DNA of 47,659 bases from CAYRLW01 sp964425215 (lineage in GTDB: Bacteria; Spirochaetota; Spirochaetia; Treponematales; Breznakiellaceae): contig CAYRLW010000025.1 in NCBI GenBank assembly GCA_964425215.1, positions 1 through 47,659 on the forward strand, in the 5' to 3' direction. Below, piece by piece: positions 16,366 to 24,372 of the stretch (within the stretch, counting starts at the first letter, position 1; each line of letters starts with the position of its first letter). The notes below the pieces were generated by a model. The model was given only the letters and a program-made list of their open reading frames with translations, was not told where the DNA came from and did no database searches. Made by a program: the position numbers and the translations under genes.

Positions 16366-17495
16366 AAACGTAACTCCCTTAGGGTAGCCTGGGCCCGCTT
16401 CCGAGCCCGCTGGTCCGCCGATAACACCGACTCCAAATTTTCTCCATCCATGGACCAATCGTCATCCAATACCCGTTGGGTCATATCGGCGATCTGTAAA
16501 AAGGTTATCTCACCCCTTAAAAACGCGTCCACGGCTACTTCGTCCGCCGCCAGGTACGCGACGGGGTAACAGGCGGAACGACGAGCCGCTTCGTAGGCCA
16601 GCGGAAGCATGGGAAAGGCCTTCGTATCCGGCTTATCAAAGGTAAGCAAAAGGGAATCAAAGGTCAAACGCCCAAAGGCACAGGGCTGGGTGTTCGGCCA
16701 ATGAAGGGCGTTATGAATAGGAAGACGCATATCCGGGCGGGACATTTGAGCGTAGACCGAACCATCGGTAAGGCGGATCATAGAATGGACCAGGCTTTGG
16801 GGATGGACTACCACGGTTACCCGTTCCGGAGGAACGTTAAACAACCGCACCGCTTCGATAACCTCCAAGCCCTTGTTTGCTAGACTAGCCGAATCGATGG
16901 TAATTTTCCCACCCATTTTCCACGTGGGGTGGGCCAGGGCGTCTTGGAGGGTTACCGTTTCCAGTTGGGCTGGGGTAAACCCGCGAAAGGGTCCTCCGGA
17001 AGCGGTCAGTAAGAGTTCCTCCACCGAATCGTGGCCGTGGGCGTGGAGCAGGTGGAAAATGGCCGAATGCTCCGAATCCACGGGGATAATGGTACTGGAA
17101 TGGGCCTTTGCCAGGGCAAACACGATGGGCGCCGCCATGACGATGGTTTCCTTATTTGCCAGGGCAAGACGACACCCCGTTTTTACCGCGGCAAGAGATG
17201 GTTTTAACCCCGCCGAACCGGCGATTCCGTTGACCACGATGTCCGCGCCCACGTCCTCGATGGCCCGCAAAAGCCCCGCTTCGCCCCGGTATCGGATGAC
17301 GGAATCTGGGGTCCCCTCGGACGAAAGGGCCAATACCGCCTTTGGATGCCCTCGCCCTACCTTCGTCAGGGCTTCGGCGTCCCGATGGGCGCTGAGCAGA
17401 ACCGGCTCGAACAAATCCCGATTCTGATCCACCACATCCAAGGTGCTACTACCGATAGAACCGGTGGCGCCTAAAATAGCAACCTTCTTTTTCAT
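16362..17495 (-). CDS. dxr: 1-deoxy-D-xylulose 5-phosphate reductoisomerase
   Basis: This is a 377-residue enzyme of the MEP isoprenoid pathway that turns DXP into MEP with NADPH. The NADPH-binding motif GATGSIGSSTLDVV starts at residue 9. Metal- and substrate-binding parts include LANKETIV, PVDSEHSAI, SASGGPF-like TASGGPFRG and SLANKGLEVIEA. AAGGAG precedes the ATG. It follows cdsA by 29 bases and overlaps rseP by ATGA. With uppS and cdsA next to it, isoprenoid precursors and lipid carriers are made from one operon. Confidence 0.97.
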   Translation of the reverse strand: MKKKVAILGATGSIGSSTLDVVDQNRDLFEPVLLSAHRDAEALTKVGRGHPKAVLALSSEGTPDSVIRYRGEAGLLRAIEDVGADIVVNGIAGSAGLKPSLAAVKTGCRLALANKETIVMAAPIVFALAKAHSSTIIPVDSEHSAIFHLLHAHGHDSVEELLLTASGGPFRGFTPAQLETVTLQDALAHPTWKMGGKITIDSASLANKGLEVIEAVRLFNVPPERVTVVVHPQSLVHSMIRLTDGSVYAQMSRPDMRLPIHNALHWPNTQPCAFGRLTFDSLLLTFDKPDTKAFPMLPLAYEAARRSACYPVAYLAADEVAVDAFLRGEITFLQIADMTQRVLDDDWSMDGENLESVLSADQRARKRAQATLRELRL

Positions 17496-17524
17496 CGTGC
17501 TCCTTACACAGTACCGGGTAAAGT

Positions 17525-18376
17525 TTAAAAAAGGATCCAGTACAGGGCGTAATAGACCGGAGCGGAGAGGGCCAACGAATCGATGGAATCGAGAACTCCT
17601 CCGCGACCGGGAATAAGGGATCCCGAATCCTTAACTTCGCCGCTTCGTTTGATCGTCGATTCTGCCAAGTCCCCAATAATCGCCACGATTCCGGTAGCCA
17701 AACCTAAAATTGCGCCGGCCCAAAGGGGCGAAAGGTGTTTTTTGGTAAAGGCCTGGGGAAACAGCGCTGGGGCGGCCATCCCTAGAGCCACGGAGGCCAC
17801 CAGACCGCCCACAAAGCCCACGATACTTTTATTGGGACTGGCGGGGATAATGCCCCGGTTTCCCTTGCCCCACAGCATACCCGACGCCCAGGCTACCGAA
17901 TCGTTGGCAAAAACGATTAAAAGAAACATTAAAATAAGCGCCGTGGCGTGGGGTCCCCCGGTCATTCGAACGACCCAGAGCATAAATAAACCCGGATAAA
18001 TCATGACCGCCAAACCCGAGGTAATTCTATCGTTGGTAAGGGATATTTCCTTTTGGGAAGAAAAGGTCCTAGAGGCGATTAACCAGGTCGCTCCAATAAT
18101 AAAGGCCGCGGGAACCAATTCGCCGTTAACACCAAAACTGACCGATAGGGTCATGGCCAGGGGAGAGAGGGCACCTAAAACACCCGCTTCCAGGGTCTTT
18201 AACCGATACTTTCGTTTACCAAGTATTTCAGAAAACTCGATAGCCCCCAAGGCGCTGAGAAGAATGGTAAGAATATTGACTAAAAGATGGTGATATTGGG
18301 GAACCAACACCACCGAGGCAACCACCGCGGGAACCCCAAGGATAAATATCAAAATGCGCTGGACTATTTTTTTCAT
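17525..18376 (-). CDS. cdsA: Phosphatidate cytidylyltransferase
   Basis: This is a 283-residue inner-membrane enzyme with about seven hydrophobic segments. It makes CDP-diacylglycerol from phosphatidate and CTP. The C-terminal family signature is present as KRSGEVKDSGSLIPGRGGVLDSIDSLALSAP-type sequence (about 240-275), with the invariant KD...PGRGG..D..D. It overlaps uppS by ATGA (18373-18376). Weak ribosome-site needs are met by coupling to the upstream stop. Confidence 0.94.
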   Translation of the reverse strand: MKKIVQRILIFILGVPAVVASVVLVPQYHHLLVNILTILLSALGAIEFSEILGKRKYRLKTLEAGVLGALSPLAMTLSVSFGVNGELVPAAFIIGATWLIASRTFSSQKEISLTNDRITSGLAVMIYPGLFMLWVVRMTGGPHATALILMFLLIVFANDSVAWASGMLWGKGNRGIIPASPNKSIVGFVGGLVASVALGMAAPALFPQAFTKKHLSPLWAGAILGLATGIVAIIGDLAESTIKRSGEVKDSGSLIPGRGGVLDSIDSLALSAPVYYALYWILF

Positions 18377-19092
18377 GCCCTAATCCCACCAAAACGCCGA
18401 TCCCGGGATTGATAATCCCGCAGGGCCGCAAAAAGATCCTCGTCGGACCAGTCGGGCCAGAGCTTATCGGAAAAATAAAATTCCGCGTAAGCCCCCTCCC
18501 AAAGGAGAAAGTTGCTGATTCGTTTTTCCGAAGCGGTACGGATAATCAAATCAGGATCGGGGATATCCGGATTATCCAAGTGGGCGGCGATAGTCTGTTC
18601 GGTGACCTCTTGGGGATCCTTGTTTTCCGCCATAAGACGCTGAACCGCCCGAACTATTTCGTCCCGCCCCCCGTAATTAAGGGCCAAAACCACCGTCAGC
18701 CCGTCGAAAGAACGGGTATCGTCGCATACGCTCTGAATTTCTTGGGCAATTTCCGTAGGCAGGGAATGCAAGGCCCCCGTATGACGGACCCGGATCCTAT
18801 GTTCCCGATAAAAATCAAACTCCGCTACTAAATGTTTTTTAATCAAACCCATTAAAAAGCCCACCTCTTCGGCGGTTCGTTTCCAATTTTCCGTAGAAAA
18901 CGCGTAGAGGGTTACAAACCGAAGCCCCGCGTCCGAAGCGGCTTTTACCACCCGTTTGGCAGCCCGTAAACCCTCCACGTGTCCCTGGGTGCGGGCAAGG
19001 TTTCGTTGACGGGCCCAGCGGCCGTTTCCGTCCATAATAATACCCACGTGGGCGGGAAGCTGGGAAGGGTCAAAGAGAAGGGGAGCCGCCAT
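18373..19092 (-). CDS. uppS: Isoprenyl (undecaprenyl) diphosphate synthase
   Basis: This is a 239-residue cis-prenyltransferase. The catalytic Asp is D21 in HVGIIMDGNGRWA. TLYAFSTENWKR and the C-terminal PDLIIRTASEKRISNFLLWEGAY-AEF-like signature are all present. It makes the C55 lipid carrier for cell-wall and envelope glycans from the MEP-pathway products. The ATG at 19092 shares one base with the frr stop (TAATG). One small difference from the usual RTSGE motif is RTASEK, which looks conservative. Confidence 0.96.
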   Translation of the reverse strand: MAAPLLFDPSQLPAHVGIIMDGNGRWARQRNLARTQGHVEGLRAAKRVVKAASDAGLRFVTLYAFSTENWKRTAEEVGFLMGLIKKHLVAEFDFYREHRIRVRHTGALHSLPTEIAQEIQSVCDDTRSFDGLTVVLALNYGGRDEIVRAVQRLMAENKDPQEVTEQTIAAHLDNPDIPDPDLIIRTASEKRISNFLLWEGAYAEFYFSDKLWPDWSDEDLFAALRDYQSRDRRFGGIRA

Positions 19093-19646
19093 TATACTTC
19101 CATTATTTCTTTTTCTTTTTCTTCCAATACGCGGTTTATTTCTTTGATATAATTGTCCGTAAGTTTTTGCAATTCCTCAGAGAAACGGCTTTCCTCATCC
19201 TCCGTCAGGGTTCCCTCTTTAAGAGATTTTTTCAACTCGTCGTTCCCGTCCCGGCGAATGTTTCGGATTGCCACCCGGCTCTGTTCCGCCTGGGCCTTTG
19301 CCTGTTTTACCAGTTCCTTTCGGCGTTCCTCCGTTAGGGGCGGAATGGCTATACGAATTACCTTGCCGTCGTTGGAAGGATTAAGGGATAATTCGGAGGA
19401 TCGGATAGCCTTTTCAATTTCACCGATCAAAGCCCTATCCCAGGGTTGGATCACGATAAGACGGGCTTCGGGTACGGAAATATTCGCCACCTGCGCTAGG
19501 GGCGATTTTTCTCCGTAATAATCCACACGAATTTTATCGAATAACGAGGCCGAAGCCCGACCTGTTCTGATGGCGGCAAAATCGTCTTTTAAACTGGCCA
19601 CCGTTTTTTTCATTCGCTCTTCCGAGGACGTTATAGCAGTATTCAT
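19092..19646 (-). CDS. frr: Ribosome recycling factor
   Basis: This is a 184-residue protein of standard length. The family features LKDDFAAIRTGRAS, the YYGEKSPLAQVANISVPEAR hinge domain and the long C-terminal coiled-coil helix with KELVKQAKAQAEQSRVAIRNIRRD are clear. It splits post-termination ribosomes together with EF-G. GGGGAAT lies before the ATG. Between tsf and frr is a predicted terminator at 19667-19702, so frr may depend on read-through or an additional promoter. Confidence 0.97.
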   Translation of the reverse strand: MNTAITSSEERMKKTVASLKDDFAAIRTGRASASLFDKIRVDYYGEKSPLAQVANISVPEARLIVIQPWDRALIGEIEKAIRSSELSLNPSNDGKVIRIAIPPLTEERRKELVKQAKAQAEQSRVAIRNIRRDGNDELKKSLKEGTLTEDEESRFSEELQKLTDNYIKEINRVLEEKEKEIMEV

Positions 19647-19666
19647 ATCCGATTCCCCTTGATACG

Positions 19667-19702
19667 AAAAACAGCGGGCCCCATGGTTAACATCGGGGCC
19701 CG
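19667..19702 (-). terminator. Rho-independent terminator between tsf and frr
   Basis: On the minus strand CGGGCCCC (19702-19695) pairs with GGGGCCCG (19682-19675), with a 12-base loop. CTG and a T5 run (19671-19667) follow. The run is short, so termination may be partial, which would set tsf-rpsB levels above the downstream genes. Confidence 0.7.
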
Positions 19703-19716
19703 GCCGCTTAATAAAT

Positions 19717-20565
19717 CTACTGACCTACTTTAAAATACACGTAATCGGTGATGGAAAGCTGGGCACCCACTTGCTTGCCCAAATCCTCCATGGTTTTCGC
19801 CACGGAAAATTTTTCATCCTTCACAAAGCCCTGGTCCAACAGACAAATATCCGACAGGTATTTGTTGATTTTTCCCTTCAGGATGCTATCCACCACGCTG
19901 GCGGGCTTGCCCTTCATTTTCTCGTCCGCTTCCATCTGTTTGCGGAATATTTCTTCCTGTTCCGCCAAATGGGCCGCATCGATTTTGGAGCGATCCAACG
20001 CCATGGGGTTGAACGCCGCGATATGGAGGGCCAAATCGAAAGCAAAGGCCTTTAAGCGTTCATCGCCTAAGGCTTTTTCGGGGTTGGCAGCCACTTTAAC
20101 GACCACGCCGATGGCCCCATCCCCATGGATATAGCTGGTCATATACTCGTTGGAGGCCGCCTTTACAACCTTCACCCTTTTAAGGCCCATATTTTCCCGG
20201 ATCTTGGTGGCCAAATCGGTTACCATACCGTTCAAATCGTCGTTGATTTCCGTGTAGCCCTTTTCAAAGGCCCGGTCGATTATCGCACCACCGAGGGCGA
20301 TAAATTCCGGGTTTCGGGCCACAAAATCGGTCTCGGAGACCAATTCCACCAAAATCGCCGTGTGGTCCTTAATTTTGATAAAAATCTTCCCCTCGTTGGT
20401 TGCCCGGTCGGCCCGTTTTTCCAGGGCCGCGAGACCCTTTTCTTTTAAAAGCTTTTCCGCCTTACCAAAATCACCCTCGCAGGTTACCAGGGCGTTCTTA
20501 CATTCCATCATACCCGCGCCGGTTTTTTCGCGCAGGGCCTTAACGTCCGATGCCTTTATTTCCAT
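19717..20565 (-). CDS. tsf: Translation elongation factor Ts
   Basis: This is a 282-residue protein. The N-terminal domain shows VKALREKTGAGMMECKNALV (about 8-27). The core has TDFVARNPEF and SYIHGDGAIGVVVKV. EF-Ts exchanges GDP on EF-Tu. The gene follows rpsB by 11 bases, the nearly universal pair. The ATG at 20565 is preceded by a weak AAGGGGTT-type site close to the rpsB stop. Length and domain order are ordinary. Confidence 0.97.
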   Translation of the reverse strand: MEIKASDVKALREKTGAGMMECKNALVTCEGDFGKAEKLLKEKGLAALEKRADRATNEGKIFIKIKDHTAILVELVSETDFVARNPEFIALGGAIIDRAFEKGYTEINDDLNGMVTDLATKIRENMGLKRVKVVKAASNEYMTSYIHGDGAIGVVVKVAANPEKALGDERLKAFAFDLALHIAAFNPMALDRSKIDAAHLAEQEEIFRKQMEADEKMKGKPASVVDSILKGKINKYLSDICLLDQGFVKDEKFSVAKTMEDLGKQVGAQLSITDYVYFKVGQ

Positions 20566-20576
20566 TCTGTAACCCC

Positions 20577-21467
20577 TTATTTTTCCTCGTAGACCTTATC
20601 CACGTCTACGGGGAGTTCTTCTTCCTCAGTCTCCTCGGCTTCAACTGCCGCTACGGGAGCCGCAGGGACGGTAGCGTAGGCTTCAATATCGATCTCCCTA
20701 TCCTCTTCCCGCAAGGAAGCGTCGGTTATGATCTCTTCTCCCCCCTCTTCCTCGTCGCCCAGAGTCTCGATGATCTTAAGCCCCGTCTCGTTGTCCGCTT
20801 CCACCACCGCGTTGGCGATAATTTGGGTGAACAGGGTAATAGCTCGGATAGCGTCGTCGTTCCCCGGGATCGGATAATCGATCCCTTCAGGGTTACAATT
20901 TGTATCCACCACAGCCACAATCGGAATTCCCATCCGCTGGGCTTCCGCTACCGCAATCGCTTCCTTTCGGGTATCGATAATGAAGAGAACCCCCGGAGGA
21001 TCCTTCATTTCTTTGATACCCCCCAGGTTCTTCTGCAACTTCGCCCGCTCTTTTGCCAGCGCGGCGATTTCTTTTTTTGTAAGATTTTCAAAAGTCCCGT
21101 CCACTTCCATTTTTTCAAGCTTTTTCAGACGGAGTAGAGATTTTTTTATGGTAGAAAAGTTAGTCAACATGCCGCCCAACCAGCGGTTGTTCACATAGAA
21201 CATTCCGCACCGTTCGGCTTCTTTTTGAATCGCCTGCTGGGCCTGCTTTTTCGTTCCCACAAAGAGAACCGTTTTTCCCGAGGCCACCGTAGCCCGAACC
21301 ACGTCGTAGGCGTCTTTGATAGCCTGAATGGTTTTTTGCAGATCGATGATGTGGATACCGTTCCGTTCGGCGAAGATATACTTCTTCATCCGAGGATCCC
21401 ACCGCTTTACCTGATGACCGAAATGGACGCCCGATTCGAGCAAACTCTTCATTGTAACTACGGCCAA
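20577..21467 (-). CDS. rpsB: 30S ribosomal protein S2 with acidic C-terminal extension
   Basis: This is a 296-residue protein. The S2 core is about 1-235: MKSLLESGVHFGHQ, RWDPRMKKYIF, VNNRWLGGMLTNF and IDTRKEAIAVAEA...VDTNCNPEGIDYPIPGNDDA. A tail of about 60 residues, rich in Glu and Ala, follows. The start is taken as a TTG at 21467 giving MAVVTMKSLLE, because GGAGG lies five bases upstream. The ATG five codons later, at 21452, is the alternative. A longer frame reaching 21542 is unsupported. Confidence 0.95.
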   Translation of the reverse strand: MAVVTMKSLLESGVHFGHQVKRWDPRMKKYIFAERNGIHIIDLQKTIQAIKDAYDVVRATVASGKTVLFVGTKKQAQQAIQKEAERCGMFYVNNRWLGGMLTNFSTIKKSLLRLKKLEKMEVDGTFENLTKKEIAALAKERAKLQKNLGGIKEMKDPPGVLFIIDTRKEAIAVAEAQRMGIPIVAVVDTNCNPEGIDYPIPGNDDAIRAITLFTQIIANAVVEADNETGLKIIETLGDEEEGGEEIITDASLREEDREIDIEAYATVPAAPVAAVEAEETEEEELPVDVDKVYEEK

Positions 21468-21490
21468 AATTTCCTCCCGTTCGCGACACC

Positions 21491-21537
21491 CGTCGCGACG
21501 CCTTCTCTGTATCTCATCCTTTAACCGTTGGGTTAAA
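21491..21537. repeat. Inverted repeats in the maf-rpsB gap, candidate rpsB leader structure
   Basis: TTTAACC/GGTTAAA with a 4-base loop spans 21520-21537. The perfect palindrome CGTCGCGACG covers 21491-21500, with a second TCGCGA copy at 21481-21486 close to the rpsB ribosome site. This could be an S2-responsive leader, but no known motif is clearly matched. Confidence 0.35.
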
Positions 21538-21566
21538 CCCATGGAAAGGACGGAAAATATGAACGG

Positions 21567-22157
21567 TTACGCGGACGCGTAGGAATATCCGTTCTCCCGT
21601 AACATGACATAAAATTCACGCATTGGCAACCCCACAATACCGCTGTAGGAGCCCTGGACCTCCGTGACAAAGCAGGCCCCCAGGGCTTGAATTTTGTAAG
21701 CCCCCGCCACACCCTGCCATTCCCCCGTATCCAAATACCACTCCATTTCGGCCTCCGATATGGGGGCAAAACGAAGGCGACTTACTACGGAACGGCAGTC
21801 GATTGATTTTTTTTTGCCGTTAAACAGGGCCATAGCCGTAATGACCTCGTGTTCCCGATCCGAAAGCATGGAGAGCATCCGCCGGGCATCCTCCCTATCC
21901 AGGGGTTTTCCGTAAATCGTACCCTCCACGGAAATAACCGTATCGGCCCCAAAAACCCACGGAGGAATCCGGTCGTGCAAAAGCCGAACCGTTTCGGTTA
22001 CCTTCCGCAGGGCTATCTCCTCCGCCTGGGAACGGGGATTTTTTCCCGGCGTAGGAGTCTCGTCCACGTTGGAGGGCATGATGCTAAAAGGAATCCCCAT
22101 GAGCCTAAAATATTCCTGCCGTCTTAGGGATCCGGACGCTAAAATGATTGGTTCCAT
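21567..22157 (-). CDS. maf: Maf-type nucleoside triphosphate pyrophosphatase
   Basis: This is a 196-residue protein. The N-terminal motif IILASGSLRRQEYFRLMGI (about 4-22) is the Maf signature. GADTVISVEGTIYGKP (about 70-85) holds the catalytic Asp, and GVAGAYKIQALGACFVTEVQGSYSGIVGLP gives the C-terminal half. The family hydrolyses dTTP/UTP or modified nucleotides to monophosphates; which subtype this is cannot be said with confidence. The promoter at 22167-22195 predicts a leader of about three bases, and there is no Shine-Dalgarno sequence. Confidence 0.93.
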   Translation of the reverse strand: MEPIILASGSLRRQEYFRLMGIPFSIMPSNVDETPTPGKNPRSQAEEIALRKVTETVRLLHDRIPPWVFGADTVISVEGTIYGKPLDREDARRMLSMLSDREHEVITAMALFNGKKKSIDCRSVVSRLRFAPISEAEMEWYLDTGEWQGVAGAYKIQALGACFVTEVQGSYSGIVGLPMREFYVMLRENGYSYASA

Positions 22158-22166
22158 AGGGGGAGA

Positions 22167-22195
22167 ATAATCCCGGTCTACGGCGATCCTGTCAA
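22167..22195 (-). promoter_or_regulatory. Promoter of maf
   Basis: On the minus strand a consensus TTGACA (22195-22190), a 17-base spacer and GATTAT (22172-22167). The predicted start near 22160 lies three bases before the ATG. Confidence 0.6.
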
Positions 22196-22263
22196 TCCCA
22201 GACTCGTTTTTTCTAACCTTTGCATTCCACTGGAGTTTTAGGAAGACCCGAGCGGAGCCTCCC

Positions 22264-22293
22264 TTGACAGAAAACCATCGAATGGGGTAACGT
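22264..22293 (+). promoter_or_regulatory. Promoter of tRNA-Arg
   Basis: TTGACA (22264-22269), an 18-base spacer and a weaker TAACGT (22288-22293), with a start near 22300, right at the tRNA gene. Confidence 0.55.
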
Positions 22294-22301
22294 AAAGGAA
22301 C

Positions 22302-22375
<74 letters not shown>

Positions 22376-22380
22376 TAAAA

Positions 22381-22407
22381 ATAATTCCTTTTCAAATAAG
22401 GAATTAT
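22381..22407 (+). terminator. Hairpin just after tRNA-Arg
   Basis: ATAATTCCTT/AAGGAATTAT form a 10-bp stem with a 7-base loop. No T-run follows, so it may be a processing hairpin rather than an intrinsic terminator. Confidence 0.4.
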
Positions 22408-22535
22408 AAAGGCCGACCGAATAACGGAGACCGCCCATTTTCACCGATGTTACCAGGAATGTTACTAGGTAACCAGGAAGGAATCATGGCGCGCGCTCCG
22501 TTTTCTATTTTCAGGCGGAAAGTACGGGCACGTAG

Positions 22536-22973
22536 AGCAATCCGGTTTTAATCGATTCTCAACCGGGGGTAAGCAGGGTTCAAATATCTTTGGATATCGC
22601 TCTCGGTTTTGCCCTATCTCAACAATTATTCCTGATGGGTCGAATGGATGGTACCGGCGACCGGTTGTACGATAGCAAGGATTATTTGCAGATCAATTTG
22701 TACCTCTATTCATTAGGGGCGCGTTTCTATCCCCAAACTACCGGTCTATATTTTGAGGGTGGCGCGGGCATGACCGCTGCCGTTTTACAGACTTCTTTCG
22801 CCGGAAATTCTAGTTCTAATAAAGGATTTGGATTTGGCGGGGGAATTGGATACGATTTCGCTCGCGGCTCCACTGGTTTTGGATTAAACCTTGAGGCAAA
22901 ATACGATTTTATGGAAATAGAAAGTTATCAATACGGAGCGTTTATGCTTACGGTGGATCTTTGTTGGAAATAG
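22536..22973 (+). pseudogene. Remnant of an outer-membrane beta-barrel protein
   Basis: An open frame follows a TAG at 22533 and encodes about 145 residues with no credible start codon or ribosome site; the first TTG is at 22590. From about 22590 the translation looks like the C-terminal half of a small beta-barrel: alternating hydrophobic and polar strands, GARFYP, LYFEGGAGM, GGGIGYDFARGS and a terminal strand ending in a charged residue rather than Phe. No signal peptide is present. It is most simply a 5'-truncated gene left beside the tRNA. The 22408-22535 part before it holds only short repeats of a GTTAC/GGTAAC type and no recognisable coding sequence. Confidence 0.55.
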
Positions 22974-23034
22974 AAGACCTTTGATCCTAAGAAGGTCCAC
23001 GGTTAAACGAGCACTGAAAAATATCTAAAGATAA

Positions 23035-23073
23035 GAGGCTCTTTCAAAATTCCCTGAGTTTTGAAAGAGCCTC
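23035..23073. repeat. Dispersed hairpin repeat, copy 2
   Basis: GAGGCTCTTTCAAAA (23035-23049) and TTTTGAAAGAGCCTC (23059-23073) form a perfect 15-bp stem with a 9-base loop. It lies past the 3' end of the helicase gene. On the minus strand it is followed by TTATCTTT, so it could also end that transcript. After it, AAGCTATAAAA resembles the flank of copy 1. Confidence 0.85.
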
Positions 23074-23101
23074 AAGCTATAAAATTACGATATCCAAAAA
23101 T

Positions 23102-24340
23102 TTATAACGAAAGTTGACGTGATACGGGACCCCGTTTTTTTGTCATTTGATGATTCCGTCCTCGAGTGCTTTTTGGCTTTCCTTGGGCTATGGGTGTAGT
23201 GGAAGAGTGCTTGTTTCCTTCCGCCACAGGGATCGGTTTTTTTAGAAGCCGCTCAATTTGCTTCAAAAGTTTTAGTTCCTCCGTATCGCAGAAGGATATG
23301 GCGGTACCAGCGGCGCCTGCCCTGGCGGTGCGGCCTATGCGGTGGACGTAGGTTTCCGGTTCCGTGGGCATATCGTAATTGAACACATGGGATATGTCGT
23401 CCACGTCGATGCCCCGGGCGGCTATATCCGTCGCCACGAGGACCCGGGTGTCTCCCGAACGGAAAGCTTCCATCGTTCGAGTCCGGTTTCCTTGCCCCTT
23501 GTTCGCGTGAATAACCCCCGCGGTAATACCCGCGGTGGCTAAACCCTTGGCTATCCGGTCCGCTCCGTGTTTTGTTTTAGAAAAAACGATAGCCCGGCTT
23601 ACCTGGAGTTCGGTCATTAAGCGGTTCAAAAGGTCCTTTTTATCTCCCTTTTCCACGTGGTACAGCCGTTGGGTTATCAATTCTACCGTAGGGGTATCGG
23701 GATCGATGGCGATCCGTTCGGGGTTCCGTAGAAGACTACGGGCAAGCTCCTCTATTTCAGTGGGCATGGTGGCGGAAAATAAGAGGGTTTGCCTTTGTTT
23801 TGGCAATAGTCCCACTATTTTACGCACATCCCGGATAAAGCCCATATCGAGCATCCGGTCAGCCTCGTCAAACACGGCGATCTCTACCGCCGAAAGATCC
23901 ACCGATCTATCGTTTACCAGATCGAGAAGCCGCCCCGGGGTGGCGGTGAGCACGTCGACCCCGTGGGCCAGGGCACGGACCTGGGGCAATTTTCCGATGC
24001 CTCCGAAGACGCAGGCCCGGCTTAGTTCGACGTACCGGCTGTAGGCGGCGAATTCCTGGTTTATTTGAGCGGCCAGTTCCCTGGTCGGAGCCACCACCAG
24101 GGCCCGAACCCGGCGGGGTGTATACAGACCGGGTTTTTGAACCAGGTGTTGAATGACGGGGAGGGCAAAGGCCGCGGTTTTACCCGTTCCCGTTTGGGCA
24201 CAGGCCAAAAGATCCCGGCCCTGGAGGACCACGGGGATTGCCTTTTGTTGAATAGGTGTGGGGATAGTATACCCCTCGTGGTCCAGGGCCCTAAGGCTCT
24301 CGGCCATCAGATTAAGAGAAGAGAAATCGATGTTCGGCAT
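23102..24340 (-). CDS. rhlE: DEAD-box RNA helicase, RhlE-like
   Basis: This is a 412-residue helicase with all core motifs: Q motif near PTPIQQKAI, Walker A AQTGTGKT (48-55), PTRELA, DEAD in FDEADRMLD, SAT, VATDIAARGIDV and HRIGRTARAG. A short basic tail (about 375-412) replaces longer RNA-binding extensions, which is typical of RhlE. It remodels RNA in ribosome assembly or decay; the substrate is not visible. AAGGAAT precedes the ATG. It lies 32 bases downstream of dnaE2 on the same strand, but an AT-rich gap suggests its own promoter. Confidence 0.93.
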   Translation of the reverse strand: MPNIDFSSLNLMAESLRALDHEGYTIPTPIQQKAIPVVLQGRDLLACAQTGTGKTAAFALPVIQHLVQKPGLYTPRRVRALVVAPTRELAAQINQEFAAYSRYVELSRACVFGGIGKLPQVRALAHGVDVLTATPGRLLDLVNDRSVDLSAVEIAVFDEADRMLDMGFIRDVRKIVGLLPKQRQTLLFSATMPTEIEELARSLLRNPERIAIDPDTPTVELITQRLYHVEKGDKKDLLNRLMTELQVSRAIVFSKTKHGADRIAKGLATAGITAGVIHANKGQGNRTRTMEAFRSGDTRVLVATDIAARGIDVDDISHVFNYDMPTEPETYVHRIGRTARAGAAGTAISFCDTEELKLLKQIERLLKKPIPVAEGNKHSSTTPIAQGKPKSTRGRNHQMTKKRGPVSRQLSL

Positions 24341-24372
24341 TAAATTCCTTCGTAATTATTATGATTCTACTA

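Noticed and set aside
16366..16458. Upstream extension of RseP
   Set aside because: It lies inside dxr, lacks hydrophobic character and would move HEFGH out of the first membrane helix position usual in the family.
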